Below are positions 51,332-60,430 of a stretch of 64,000 nucleotides of DNA, in pieces. A program made the translations under genes and the position numbers. The stretch is from Pseudodonghicola flavimaris (GTDB taxonomy: Bacteria > Pseudomonadota > Alphaproteobacteria > Rhodobacterales > Rhodobacteraceae), in assembly GCF_030164425.1 (NCBI RefSeq), contig NZ_JASNJD010000004.1:290741-354740 (forward strand), written 5' to 3'. A model generated the notes under the pieces. It worked only from the letters and a program-made list of their open reading frames with translations. It was not told where the DNA came from and did no database searches. The first letter of the stretch is position 1, and each line of letters starts with the position of its first letter.

Positions 51332-54300
51332 TGGCAGCCATTATCGGCGCCCTGCGGGGCGTTCTCTCTCTGGATAGCGTGGCCTTCGAGAGCGGCGCCA
51401 AGCGGGCGCAGGCGACCATGGGCACCATGGAACGCAAGATGGTCCGCATGGGGGACCGGCTGCAGAAGGCCGGGCGCAAAGCGGCGCTCGGTCTCACATT
51501 GCCTTTGACCGCGGCGGCCTCTGTCGCGGTCAAATCCAGCCTGTCGGTGATCGACGCGCAAGCCAAGATGGCGCAGTCGATGGGCACCACGGTGCAATCC
51601 ATGCAGGTTCTGGAGCGCGCCGCCGATCTGTCCGGCGTTTCCATGGGCGAGGTAAGCCAGGCAACGCTGCAGCTGACCAAGCGGCTGTCAGAGGTTGCGG
51701 CGACCGGCAAGGGGGCGGCGGCGAAGTCGCTGAAAACCCTGCACCTGAACGCGCAGGAGCTGCAGCAGCTGCCGCTGGATGAGCGGCTGGTTGCGATTCA
51801 GGATGCGCTTGCCAAATACGTGCCGGAGGCGGAGCGCGCGGCGGTGGCAACGGGGCTGTTCGGCACCCGTGCCGGCATCACCTTCACCCGGATCGACGGC
51901 GCCACGCTGCGCACCGCCGCCGACGATGTGCGCCGCTTCGGGGTGGCGGTGTCGGAAGTGGATGCCGAGCAGATCGAGGTGACGAATGACGCGATTTCGC
52001 GGCTTGGCCTGGTCGGCCTCGGGGTCAGCAATCAGCTGACCGCCGCGCTGGCCCCGACGCTGGAATTCGTGGCGAACAAGGCGGCCGAGGCGGCGGAATG
52101 GTTCGCCGGCCTGAGCGATCGGACCAAGCAATTCATCGCCGGCGCCGGGGCTTTCGCGGCGGCTGTCGGGCCGGCGGCCATCGGGCTCGGGGTTCTGGTC
52201 AAGGGGGTTCTGGCCCTGCGCGGCGCGCTGCTGCTGGCAACCGGCCCCTGGGGGCTGCTGGCCGGCGCCGTGGCCGCGGCCGGCGCCATGTTCCTCAATT
52301 ACAAGAGCAACGCGGAAAAGGTCGAGGCGCCGCTGGAGGCGACGAAAAAGGCGCAGGAGGCGCTGAGTGCGGCCATGGGCACCTTTTCCACCACGGCCGC
52401 CCCATCGGCCGGGGCCGCTGCCATTTCCGCCGCGAACGATTATTACAAGCAGGCGGATGCTGCGCTGGCAGTGGCAGAGGCTGAGATTGCCAAGAACAAG
52501 GTTGCGGAACAGTTTGCCCGCGATGCCTATGCCAAGTATGGCCGCGAGCCCACCATGGAGGAAGAGGCGTATCTTGACGCCAAGGCGGCGCGTCTGGTGG
52601 CGAACCGGATGGCGGCTGAAAAGGCGCTCAATGATGCGATTGCGGCCCGCAAGCGCACGGCGAAAGAGGTCATGGGGTCCGACGTGAAAATGTCGGAGGT
52701 TCAGAAGGATCTGAACAGCAAGCTGGATGTGACGGTTGGCACAACCGACAAGCTGGGCGGCAGCCTCAAGGGGGTGAAGGATGACACCAAGGGCCTTGCG
52801 GAAAGCATGGATGGCCCGCTGTCGTCTTCGATTGACGGGGTGTCGCGCGCCTTCGGGGATTGGGCCGCCAATGGCTTCCGCGATATCTCTTCGATGTGGG
52901 ATGCGATCAAGGACGTGAGCAAGCGGGCGGTTGCCGATCTGGTTTCCCTTCTGGCGAAGAACCAGCTGCAGCTGATGCTCGGGGTCTCGGTGACCGGATC
53001 GGCGGGGCAGGCGACAGCGGCCACGTTGACCGGCGGCGGGTCCGGCTCAGGCCTCCTCGGCAGCCTGCTGGGCAGTGCCGGCAGCAGCCTCTTGGGCGGC
53101 GGGGGCCTGCTGGCCGGTGGCGGCGGCATCCTCGGCGGCATCGGTTCGGGCCTCGGCGGCATCCTGAGCGGCGGCGGGCTGGGGGCGAGCTTTGCCAACC
53201 TGGGCGGGCTGATGACCGGATCGGTCGGTGGTCTGGGTGCGATTGGCGCGGCGCTGCCGGCGCTCGGGGTGATCGCCGGCGGCATCGCCTTGCTCGCCAA
53301 GGGGCTCAGCCGGAAATATGAGTTTTCCGGCATCCGGGGCAATTTCACCTCCGGAGGGTTCGACGGGCAGGGCTATGACTTCTACAAGGGCGGGTTCCTG
53401 CGCGGCGACAAGACCGAGTATTACCCGCTTGAGGCGGAGTTGCAGGCGGTTCTGGACAGCGCCACGACAGGCGTTGTCGGCAGTATCGGGGATATGGCCG
53501 GCGCCATTGGCCTCTCCACCCGCAAGCTGAAAGGCTTCGTCTCCGAATACGTTCAGGTGAATACCAATCAGGACGCCGAGGCGATCATGGCCGATCTGAT
53601 GGAGGCGCTGGACGCCGCCGGGTCGGAAATGGCCGCTCTGGTGCTGGGGACCACGAAATTCAGCCGCGCCGGGGAAAGCGCGCTGGAGACGCTGACCCGC
53701 CTGAGCGGCGGGCTGTCGGCGGTGAACGACATGACGGACCTGCTGGGGCAGACGGCTTTCCGGGTATCGCTGCGCGGTGCTGACATGGCGTCCAGCCTGG
53801 TCGATGCCTTCGGCAGTGCCGATGCGATGGCGACGGCCGCCGCCAGCTATTTTCAGGGCTTCTATTCGGAGAGCGAACAGAGCGAAACCATCCTGCGCCG
53901 CCTGCGCGATCAGTTCGCCGGGCTGAATGTCGCCATGCCGGAGAGCCGGGCCGGCTTCCGCAGCCTGGTGGAGAGCGTGGATCTGACCACAGACGCCGGG
54001 CGCAAGCTTTACGCCGGGCTGCTGGGGTTGTCCGGGGCGATGGATGAGGTTCTGCCGAAGGTCAGTGAAATGACCATGGGCATGTCCGGCCTGCTGGATG
54101 ATATCGGCGGCGAGATCGGGGATCAGATCGACACCGCGCGCAAGATGGCAGAGGCGGCGAAGGCGTCCGCCGAGCTGTGGTATCGCACCGCAAACACCCT
54201 GCGCGATTTCAAGGACGGGCTGCTGAATGCGGGCCTGTCCGGGGCCAGCACCGGCCAGAATGCCGCAGCACTTGAGGGGCGGTTTCAGGCGGCATTCGAG

Positions 54301-56868
54301 GCGGCAAAGGGCGGTGATGTGGCGGCGGCGCAGAGCATCCCGGAGCTGGCGCGGGCCTATCTGCAGGCGGCGCAGGCCGGCGCGTCCTCTTCGCTGGAAT
54401 ACCGCCGCATTGCCGCGCAGGTTCAGGGCCAGGTGCAGCTGATCGCCGGCATTGCCGATCTGACCGGCGCCAATGATGACATGCTGACCGAGCTGTATGA
54501 GCAGCAAATCGACGTGCTCACCAGCCTTGCCAATTTCCTGCAGCTGGAAGGGCTGACCGATGAGGAAATTTCCAAGCTGAGCGACGGGGTTCAGGAGCTG
54601 GCGAAGGATTGGGACGGCACGGTTTCCGCCTTCGAAACCTCGCTGGGGGCGCTGGAAAAGGCGATCACCGATGCCGAGGCGTTTTCCTATGAGGATTTGG
54701 TGGGGAGCCTGGATGTTGCGGTGTCGCTGTCCGACAAGGGGCCGAAATGGATCCGCGATCTGGTCGGCGCCGCGGACAAGGGCATCCGCACCACGCTGGA
54801 TTTCATCGTGCGGCGTGATGACCTGACAGCAGATATGAAGTGGATGGCGGTCAACGCGCTGTCCGAACATGTCACCGCGATGGATTTCGTTCTGCGCAAC
54901 GATGTGGATGCCGAGACCCGGCGGCTGGCGCTGGTGGCGGGATCGGAGCTGCGCCGCAATATCAAGTTCGCGGTGACTTCCGGTCTCAGCAAGGAACAGA
55001 TGCGCATCGCCCTGGCCGGCAACAGCGAGCTGAGCCGCGTGGTCAATGTCGCGCTCGGCAAATCCGACAAGAAGGCGGTCCAGCTGGCGCTGCAGAATAT
55101 CGGCGGCTATGCGGTGGCGGTCACTGCCTCCCTGTCCAAGGGGGTGAGCGATAAGGTTCGCCAGATCGTGTTCGACGGGGCCGGCAATTATGCGGTGATG
55201 GTCGAGGCAGCGCTGACCAATCTCAAGGGCAACGCGCGGCGGCTGCTGCTGGAGCGGCAGGGCAGCTATACCGCCAATATCACCGCCACGCTGGCGCAGA
55301 CGCTGCCGGCCTGGAAGCGGCGGCTGCTGATCAATGCCAGCACCTCGGCGGTGCGGGCGGTGACGGTGGCGATGGCCTTCAAGGGCACGGTGTCAAAGGC
55401 GGAGCGCAAGCTGTTGCTGGAGCAGGGCACCGCGGCGCTGCGCACCATCAGTGCCTATGTGAACCCGAAGGGGATCAGCCCGCGCGAATGGCTGTTCCTG
55501 CGCCAGCTGGAGGCCGGCGGCAAGGTCACGCGCAGCATCACCGGCGGTGTGAGCTACAGCAAGACCGGCGCCGCCGGGGACAGCCTGTTTGCGCTGCTGA
55601 CCAATGCCGGCATCCGGCGCCGCGATATCGTTTCGGCGGTGAAGGCGGCGGCGATGACCGGCAAGGCGGCCGATCTGTTCGGGCTGCTGCGCCGGGCCGG
55701 CATCCGCACCCGCAATATCCGATCCGAGGTGAAGGCGGCAGCGATGACGGGCAATGCCGCCAGCCTCTTCGGCCTGCTGCGCACCGCCGGTCTGCGCACC
55801 CGCAATATCGCCTCGGCGGTGAAGGCATCGGCCATGCAGGGCGCCGGCGCCGAGTTGTTCGGCCTGCTGCGGCGGCCGGGCGCGCGGCTGCGCAATGTCC
55901 TGTCCGGGGTGAAACTCGGCAAGATGACGGCCAATGAAACCGCCATGTTCGCCCAGCTGCGCGCCGGGGCGGCGCCGGTGGAAAAAACCCTGCGCGGCAA
56001 GGTGGACCTGTCCGGGCTGACGGAACGCCAGAAAGCGTTGCTGGATGCGGTGCGGGGGGCATCGAATGGGACGCTGACGGTCGGCGGCAATTTCACCTTC
56101 ACACCGGCGCAGGCATTCAGGGCGCTGTTCGAGGATGCGACGGCCGGCATGACCGGCCTGAAAACACCGATCAGTGGCCTGACCAGCAAGCTGGACGCTC
56201 TGCGCCAGGCGGTGCGCGATGACATTGCCGACCGCAAGGCGGCCGCCCGGATCGCCACGCTGAATACCCGCGGGGTGGATCAGCTGGCGGAAATCAACGG
56301 CCGCAAATCTGCCGCCGGGGATGTGGTGGCAAAGATCCGTGCGCTGGAGGCTTCTACCGGCATTAGCCTGCTGAATGGCGATGGCGCCGCGATCCTGAAA
56401 CAGAACAAGGACGGCACGATTTCCTATAAGGCGACGGCCACCACCGGCGGCGCCGGACTGGCCGAATTCCAGAAGGCCTTCTACGGGCCGAACGGGCTGC
56501 AGGCGCAGATTTACGCAGCCAACAAGGCGATCCGGGCCATGCCGGAAGATCGCAAGGCGATCCGGGCGCTGAGGGCGCAAATCCGCGGCCTCGGCGGGGT
56601 GCCGGCCTTCGCCAATGGTGGGGCGCATCTCGGCGGCTGGCGGGTGGTCGGGGAACGCGGCTGGGAGCTGGAACATACCGGCCCGAGCCGTGTCGTCAGC
56701 CATTCGGACGCGATGGCGCAGCTGGACAACCGGCCGGTTGTGCTGGCGGTGCAGCGCCTGGCGCAGCAGTCGGCGGTTCAGGGGCAGCGACTGGAGTTGC
56801 TGATGAAGAAAATGGCCCAGATCACCGAAAGCTGGGATTTCGACGGCATGCCGGAGGTGCGCAGCTGA
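51331..56868 (+). CDS. phage tail tape measure protein with internal repeats
   Basis: 1845 residues. The N-terminus (GALRGVLSLDSVAFESGAKR) and helical body are typical of tape measures; residues ~570-650 are Gly-rich and hydrophobic with likely membrane-active character (GLLGSLLGSAGSSLLGGGG). From about residue 1130, degenerate ~28-residue helical repeats are followed by five near-exact 30-residue repeats (see repeat entry). Start 51331 overlaps the frameshifted chaperone stop. At about 1.5 angstrom per residue the tail would be near 270 nm. No lytic transglycosylase domain is obvious. Confidence 0.93.
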   Translation: MAAIIGALRGVLSLDSVAFESGAKRAQATMGTMERKMVRMGDRLQKAGRKAALGLTLPLTAAASVAVKSSLSVIDAQAKMAQSMGTTVQSMQVLERAADLSGVSMGEVSQATLQLTKRLSEVAATGKGAAAKSLKTLHLNAQELQQLPLDERLVAIQDALAKYVPEAERAAVATGLFGTRAGITFTRIDGATLRTAADDVRRFGVAVSEVDAEQIEVTNDAISRLGLVGLGVSNQLTAALAPTLEFVANKAAEAAEWFAGLSDRTKQFIAGAGAFAAAVGPAAIGLGVLVKGVLALRGALLLATGPWGLLAGAVAAAGAMFLNYKSNAEKVEAPLEATKKAQEALSAAMGTFSTTAAPSAGAAAISAANDYYKQADAALAVAEAEIAKNKVAEQFARDAYAKYGREPTMEEEAYLDAKAARLVANRMAAEKALNDAIAARKRTAKEVMGSDVKMSEVQKDLNSKLDVTVGTTDKLGGSLKGVKDDTKGLAESMDGPLSSSIDGVSRAFGDWAANGFRDISSMWDAIKDVSKRAVADLVSLLAKNQLQLMLGVSVTGSAGQATAATLTGGGSGSGLLGSLLGSAGSSLLGGGGLLAGGGGILGGIGSGLGGILSGGGLGASFANLGGLMTGSVGGLGAIGAALPALGVIAGGIALLAKGLSRKYEFSGIRGNFTSGGFDGQGYDFYKGGFLRGDKTEYYPLEAELQAVLDSATTGVVGSIGDMAGAIGLSTRKLKGFVSEYVQVNTNQDAEAIMADLMEALDAAGSEMAALVLGTTKFSRAGESALETLTRLSGGLSAVNDMTDLLGQTAFRVSLRGADMASSLVDAFGSADAMATAAASYFQGFYSESEQSETILRRLRDQFAGLNVAMPESRAGFRSLVESVDLTTDAGRKLYAGLLGLSGAMDEVLPKVSEMTMGMSGLLDDIGGEIGDQIDTARKMAEAAKASAELWYRTANTLRDFKDGLLNAGLSGASTGQNAAALEGRFQAAFEAAKGGDVAAAQSIPELARAYLQAAQAGASSSLEYRRIAAQVQGQVQLIAGIADLTGANDDMLTELYEQQIDVLTSLANFLQLEGLTDEEISKLSDGVQELAKDWDGTVSAFETSLGALEKAITDAEAFSYEDLVGSLDVAVSLSDKGPKWIRDLVGAADKGIRTTLDFIVRRDDLTADMKWMAVNALSEHVTAMDFVLRNDVDAETRRLALVAGSELRRNIKFAVTSGLSKEQMRIALAGNSELSRVVNVALGKSDKKAVQLALQNIGGYAVAVTASLSKGVSDKVRQIVFDGAGNYAVMVEAALTNLKGNARRLLLERQGSYTANITATLAQTLPAWKRRLLINASTSAVRAVTVAMAFKGTVSKAERKLLLEQGTAALRTISAYVNPKGISPREWLFLRQLEAGGKVTRSITGGVSYSKTGAAGDSLFALLTNAGIRRRDIVSAVKAAAMTGKAADLFGLLRRAGIRTRNIRSEVKAAAMTGNAASLFGLLRTAGLRTRNIASAVKASAMQGAGAELFGLLRRPGARLRNVLSGVKLGKMTANETAMFAQLRAGAAPVEKTLRGKVDLSGLTERQKALLDAVRGASNGTLTVGGNFTFTPAQAFRALFEDATAGMTGLKTPISGLTSKLDALRQAVRDDIADRKAAARIATLNTRGVDQLAEINGRKSAAGDVVAKIRALEASTGISLLNGDGAAILKQNKDGTISYKATATTGGAGLAEFQKAFYGPNGLQAQIYAANKAIRAMPEDRKAIRALRAQIRGLGGVPAFANGGAHLGGWRVVGERGWELEHTGPSRVVSHSDAMAQLDNRPVVLAVQRLAQQSAVQGQRLELLMKKMAQITESWDFDGMPEVRS
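55549..55998 (+). repeat. 30-residue (90-base) tandem repeats in the tape measure gene
   Basis: Units begin GTGAAG at 55639, 55729, 55819 and GTGAAA at 55909, exactly 90 bases apart, with a diverged unit before. Consensus reads VKAAAMTGxAAxLF-GLLRRAGIRTRNI. The two central copies are nearly identical, showing recent duplication. Confidence 0.85.
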
Positions 56869-57773
56869 TGGATTTCAACATCATTTCGCCGCTGCTGATC
56901 ACCGAGGCGCATCTGACCGCCTCGAATATCCTGGAGGATGAATACCCGGATTGGGATGCCGCAACCACCTTCGCCGCCGGTGACCTGGTTCTCTCCACCG
57001 TGACCCACCGGGTTTATGAGAGCATGCAGGACAGCAACCTTGATAATGATCCGACCGTGGATGACGGGACATGGTGGCTTGATCTTCGGGCGACAAATCG
57101 CTGGTCGGCTTTCGATAACCGGCGGACCAACCCGGCGCGGCGGGCCGACGCGATCACCTATTCGATTGTCCCGACGATGGATTGCGACGCGATTTCGCTC
57201 TGGGGGCTCAATGCCGGCGAGGTCAGGATTGCGGTCTGGGATGGCGCCACGAAGATCTATGACGAAACCTTCGTCATGGTCGACCGTGGCAATGTGGTGA
57301 GTTCCTATACCTGGTTCTGGGGCGGTGTCGTCTATGCCCGGCACAAGGTTTTGAACGGGTTTCCGGGATACATCGGCCACCGGATCGACATCACCATTTC
57401 GGCCCCCGGCGGCATGGCAGAGGTCGGCAATATCATCCTCGGCCGCAATTACCTGCTGGGCACGGTGATGGACGGGGTGGAGGTCCAGCACGTCAGCCAT
57501 AGCCGCAAGGAATACGATCAGTACGGCGACGAAATGCTGGTGCCGCGCGGGTCCACCCGAAAGATCACCATCCCGCTGCGGGTGCCGACCATTCAGGGGC
57601 CGCGGGTGATGACGGTGATTTCAGAGGTGGATGGCCTGGTGGTCTCTTTCTACGGCTCGCCCACTGGCGGGCTTTATGGGGTCGAAGGGCTCGGCTTTGT
57701 CGATGACCACACCCAGCCGCTCGATGCCGCCGGCGACAGCGTTTTCACCCTTGTTCTCAAGACACTCAAGTAA
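56868..57773 (+). CDS. tail-tip protein with N-terminal carbohydrate-binding-like module
   Basis: 301 residues. Residues ~25-75 (YPDWDAATTFAAGDLVLSTV, then HRVYESMQDSN) resemble ChiC/CBM5-12 modules with the WxxxxxYxxGDxV pattern. The remainder is beta-rich (VEVQHVSHSRKEYDQYGDEM, PRGSTRKITIPLRVP) and may serve as distal tail or hub protein. It starts at the last base of the tape measure stop. Receptor binding to a surface glycan is plausible. Confidence 0.65.
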   Translation: MDFNIISPLLITEAHLTASNILEDEYPDWDAATTFAAGDLVLSTVTHRVYESMQDSNLDNDPTVDDGTWWLDLRATNRWSAFDNRRTNPARRADAITYSIVPTMDCDAISLWGLNAGEVRIAVWDGATKIYDETFVMVDRGNVVSSYTWFWGGVVYARHKVLNGFPGYIGHRIDITISAPGGMAEVGNIILGRNYLLGTVMDGVEVQHVSHSRKEYDQYGDEMLVPRGSTRKITIPLRVPTIQGPRVMTVISEVDGLVVSFYGSPTGGLYGVEGLGFVDDHTQPLDAAGDSVFTLVLKTLK

Positions 57774-57784
57774 GGGGGGCTCAG

Positions 57785-59032
57785 ATGAGCGCACCGAGTT
57801 TTTCCGCCTGGCCTGATATCCCGAGCCGCAGCGCGCCCGAGGCCGATTTCGACACCAAGATGTATGCGCTGTTCAACCACTTCGCGACGACCCACCGCAA
57901 TGAGATGCTGGCCTTTATCAGCTGGCTGCAGACCAACAGCACGATCATCGGCGGGGCGCTGAACGGCACCACGCTGGGGTTGACCACCCCGGCGGCCGGG
58001 AAATTCACGCAAGCGACGATTGAGCAACAAGCCGGATCGCCTTCGCTTCTGCTGGTGGGCGCCCTGGGCTACAACGTGAGCCTCAAATTCAGCGTTGAGG
58101 GGTCCGATGCCTGGAGCGTGATCGGGTCGCAGACCGGTAGCCTGGCCTTCTACGATTTCGCCGGGCTCACCACGCCGGTGCAGTTCGAGGCGGGCGCGGT
58201 TGCCAATACCTTCGTTGTGGATGCTGCCAGCCGGATCGGGATCGGCACCCCATCGCCCACCATGAAACTCGGCATCCTCCAGTCTGAGTCCGGTGTGGGC
58301 GGGTTCAATCTCTCCTGCACCTCCACGGCTTTTGCGGCGACGGGCCATAATATTTCCATCAGCACGGCAGCCTCGGCCAGCTTCAATTTCATGACCGCTT
58401 ACAGCTCGGGCGGAACGCTGGCGTTCAAGGTGCGCGGCGATGGCGAGGTGAGCGCGACGGGGGCTTTCACCACCATCGGCGCCGACTATGGCGAATATTT
58501 CGAATGGCTGGACGGCAACACTGCGGCAGAGGATCGCCGCGGCCTGTCGGTGGTTCTGGACGGCGGCCTGATCCGGCCGGCGCTGGCCGGGGAAACACCG
58601 GTCGGGGTGGTCTCGGCAAATGCCTCGGTGATCGGGGATGCCGATGCCGGCTACTGGACCGGGAAATATCTGCGCGATGATTTCGGCTCCTATCTGATGG
58701 AGCCCTACAGCGCGGTGGAATGGGTCGAGACCGTCAATCAGGGGACGGAAGAGCGGCCCGATTATGTCGAGGTGCCGCATTCCTACGCCGCCGATGAGGT
58801 GCCGACCGGGGTGACGGTGCTGGCCGATGCCGTGGTGATCCTGCGGGAGCGGCGCCAGATCAACCCGGCCTTCGATCCGGCGCTGACCTACGTGCCCCGC
58901 GGGGATCGGCCGGAATGGGAAGTCATCGGCCTGAAAGGCAAGCTGCGGGTCCTCAAGGGCCAGCCGGTGGCACCGGGCTGGATCAAGATGCGCGATGTGA
59001 GCGCGACGGTTGAGGAATGGCTGGTGCTGTGA
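57785..59032 (+). CDS. tail fibre protein with Peptidase_G2-like autoproteolytic domain
   Basis: 415 residues. The centre is Ser/Thr/Gly-rich fibre sequence; the C-terminal ~190 residues (GADYGEYFEWLDGNTAAEDR, VVLDGGLIRPALAGETPVGV, RPEWEVIGLKGKLRVLKGQ) match the Peptidase_G2/IMC type domain, which trimerises fibres and then cleaves itself off. It is the last structural gene before lysis genes. Confidence 0.75.
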   Translation: MSAPSFSAWPDIPSRSAPEADFDTKMYALFNHFATTHRNEMLAFISWLQTNSTIIGGALNGTTLGLTTPAAGKFTQATIEQQAGSPSLLLVGALGYNVSLKFSVEGSDAWSVIGSQTGSLAFYDFAGLTTPVQFEAGAVANTFVVDAASRIGIGTPSPTMKLGILQSESGVGGFNLSCTSTAFAATGHNISISTAASASFNFMTAYSSGGTLAFKVRGDGEVSATGAFTTIGADYGEYFEWLDGNTAAEDRRGLSVVLDGGLIRPALAGETPVGVVSANASVIGDADAGYWTGKYLRDDFGSYLMEPYSAVEWVETVNQGTEERPDYVEVPHSYAADEVPTGVTVLADAVVILRERRQINPAFDPALTYVPRGDRPEWEVIGLKGKLRVLKGQPVAPGWIKMRDVSATVEEWLVL

Positions 59033-59040
59033 GCGGCGGA

Positions 59041-59310
59041 ATGTCGAATATCGAACAGCTCGGCGGGGTGCCGGGCAAGATCGCCTCCGGTGTCGGCAAT
59101 GCCGGTGTCTTTGGTGGGGCCGGCTCTGCGCTCTTCGGCTGGGCCGCCGGGCAGGACCTGCTGGCGGTCGGCGGCTTCCTGATCGGTTGCGCCGGGCTCT
59201 TCATCAACTGGCACCACAAGCGCGCCATGCGCCGGTTCGAGGCGGAGCGGCTGGAGCTTGAGCGCGCCCGGCTGCGGCTGGACCGGGCCGACCCCAGCGA
59301 TCCCGGCTGA
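59041..59310 (+). CDS. phage holin
   Basis: 89 residues with two hydrophobic spans (AGVFGGAGSALFGWAAG and LLAVGGFLIGCAGLFINW) and a very charged C-terminal helix (HHKRAMRRFEAERLELERAR), a class II holin layout. GTG at 59029, overlapping the previous stop as GTGA, is an alternative start. It would open the inner membrane for lysis. Confidence 0.75.
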   Translation: MSNIEQLGGVPGKIASGVGNAGVFGGAGSALFGWAAGQDLLAVGGFLIGCAGLFINWHHKRAMRRFEAERLELERARLRLDRADPSDPG

Positions 59311-59338
59311 TCCTCTCCCCTGACCCTGATCCCAACCG

Positions 59339-59361
59339 CCCCGCCATTGTGCGGGGTTTTT
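59339..59361 (+). terminator. intrinsic terminator between holin and endolysin genes
   Basis: CCCCGC (59339-59344) and GCGGGG (59351-59356) around a 6-base loop, followed by TTTTT. It lies 18 bases before the endolysin start, inside the lysis cassette. Confidence 0.75.
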
Positions 59362-59378
59362 CTTTGAAAGGACCTGAT

Positions 59379-60119
59379 ATGAAACTGATCCCTGACTGGA
59401 AAGCCGTTCTGGGCGGCGCCTGGTCTGTCTGGCTGATGGGGCTGGCGGCGCTGGTCTCCATCGCCGATCTGCTGCTGCGCGCTGCGCCCGAGGCGCTGCC
59501 CTGGCTGCCGGCCGGCTGGCTGCCGCTGATCTCTGCCACGCTGGCGACCCTGGCGATCCCGGCGCGGATCGTGCTGCAGACGAATATGAGCCAGTGGCTG
59601 ACCCGCTTCTGGGCCGATCAGCGCGGCGCGATCCGCCGCGGCCGGATGATTGCCGGGGCGGCGGTGCTGGCGGCGGCCTCGGCAGCGGTGCCTATGGTGC
59701 GCGGCTTCGAGGGCCAGGAGCTGACGCCTTACCGCGATATCGTCGGGCAACTCACCTGGTGCAGTGGCGAGACCGAGGGCCAGCCCAAAGACAGCTACAC
59801 CGCGGCGGAATGCGATCTGATGCTGGCCCGGCGGCTGGTCGAGTTCTCGGGCCAGATTGCTCTCTGCCTGCCGGCGGATACCCCGCACCAGGTGCGCGTG
59901 GCCTTCGTCTCGGCGGCGTACAATATCGGGGCGGGGGCCTTCTGCCGCTCCAGCATGTCGCGCCGGGCGCTGGCCGGCGATCTGCCGGGCGCCTGCGAGG
60001 CGCTGCTGATGTGGGACAAGGGCCGCGTCAACGGTATCCTGCAGCGCATCCGCGGCTTGACCCTCCGGCGGCAGCAAGAGCGGGCGCTGTGTCTCAGCGG
60101 TCTGGGCGATGCAGCGTGA
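59379..60119 (+). CDS. holin-like domain fused to GH24 endolysin
   Basis: 246 residues. Residues 1-75 contain two hydrophobic spans (AVLGGAWSVWLMGLAALVSI and WLPLISATLATLAIPARIVL) like small holin/antiholin proteins. A third, weakly hydrophobic span (RMIAGAAVLAAASAAVPM) precedes the GH24 catalytic motif E-x8-D-x5-T, FEGQELTPYRDIVGQLT, as in SAR endolysins. C-terminal YNIGAGAFCRSS is lysozyme-like. AAAGGA precedes the start. Fusion of two usually separate lysis functions is unusual. Confidence 0.8.
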   Translation: MKLIPDWKAVLGGAWSVWLMGLAALVSIADLLLRAAPEALPWLPAGWLPLISATLATLAIPARIVLQTNMSQWLTRFWADQRGAIRRGRMIAGAAVLAAASAAVPMVRGFEGQELTPYRDIVGQLTWCSGETEGQPKDSYTAAECDLMLARRLVEFSGQIALCLPADTPHQVRVAFVSAAYNIGAGAFCRSSMSRRALAGDLPGACEALLMWDKGRVNGILQRIRGLTLRRQQERALCLSGLGDAA

Positions 60120-60430
60120 GGGGGCCGGCATGGCTGCTGTTGGCGGGGCTCCTGGCCTCTCACACCGCCGTCGGCTGGCAGGCCTGGGTCTGGGCCACCG
60201 AGCGGGCGGAGCTGCGCGAGGTCGCGGCCCGTGCGGCGCTGGAAGCCCGGCTCGCTGGGGTCTCGTCCCGGGCGAGGGCGGCGGCACTGGCGCTGCAGGA
60301 AGCGCAGGCCGCCCGCGCGGGCAGGGTGGAGGAGTTGGAAGATGAGGCCAGTGCCGATCCTGCTGCTGCTGGCCGGATGCCTTCTGCTGACAGCCTGCGC
60401 CGGCTCCGGGCCCGTTGGGGGGCCGGTTGA
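60116..60430 (+). CDS. i-spanin (Rz-like)
   Basis: 104 residues from a GTG start that overlaps the endolysin stop (GTGA). One N-terminal membrane span (PAWLLLAGLLASHTAVGWQA) and a long coiled-coil periplasmic helix (ELREVAARAALEARLAGVSS). It links inner to outer membrane with the o-spanin. Confidence 0.72.
   Translation: MRGPAWLLLAGLLASHTAVGWQAWVWATERAELREVAARAALEARLAGVSSRARAAALALQEAQAARAGRVEELEDEASADPAAAGRMPSADSLRRLRARWGAG

Noticed and set aside
59349..59378. Upstream ATG extending the endolysin gene
   Set aside because: This ATG lies in the loop of an intrinsic terminator; the ATG at 59379 has a good AAAGGA site.
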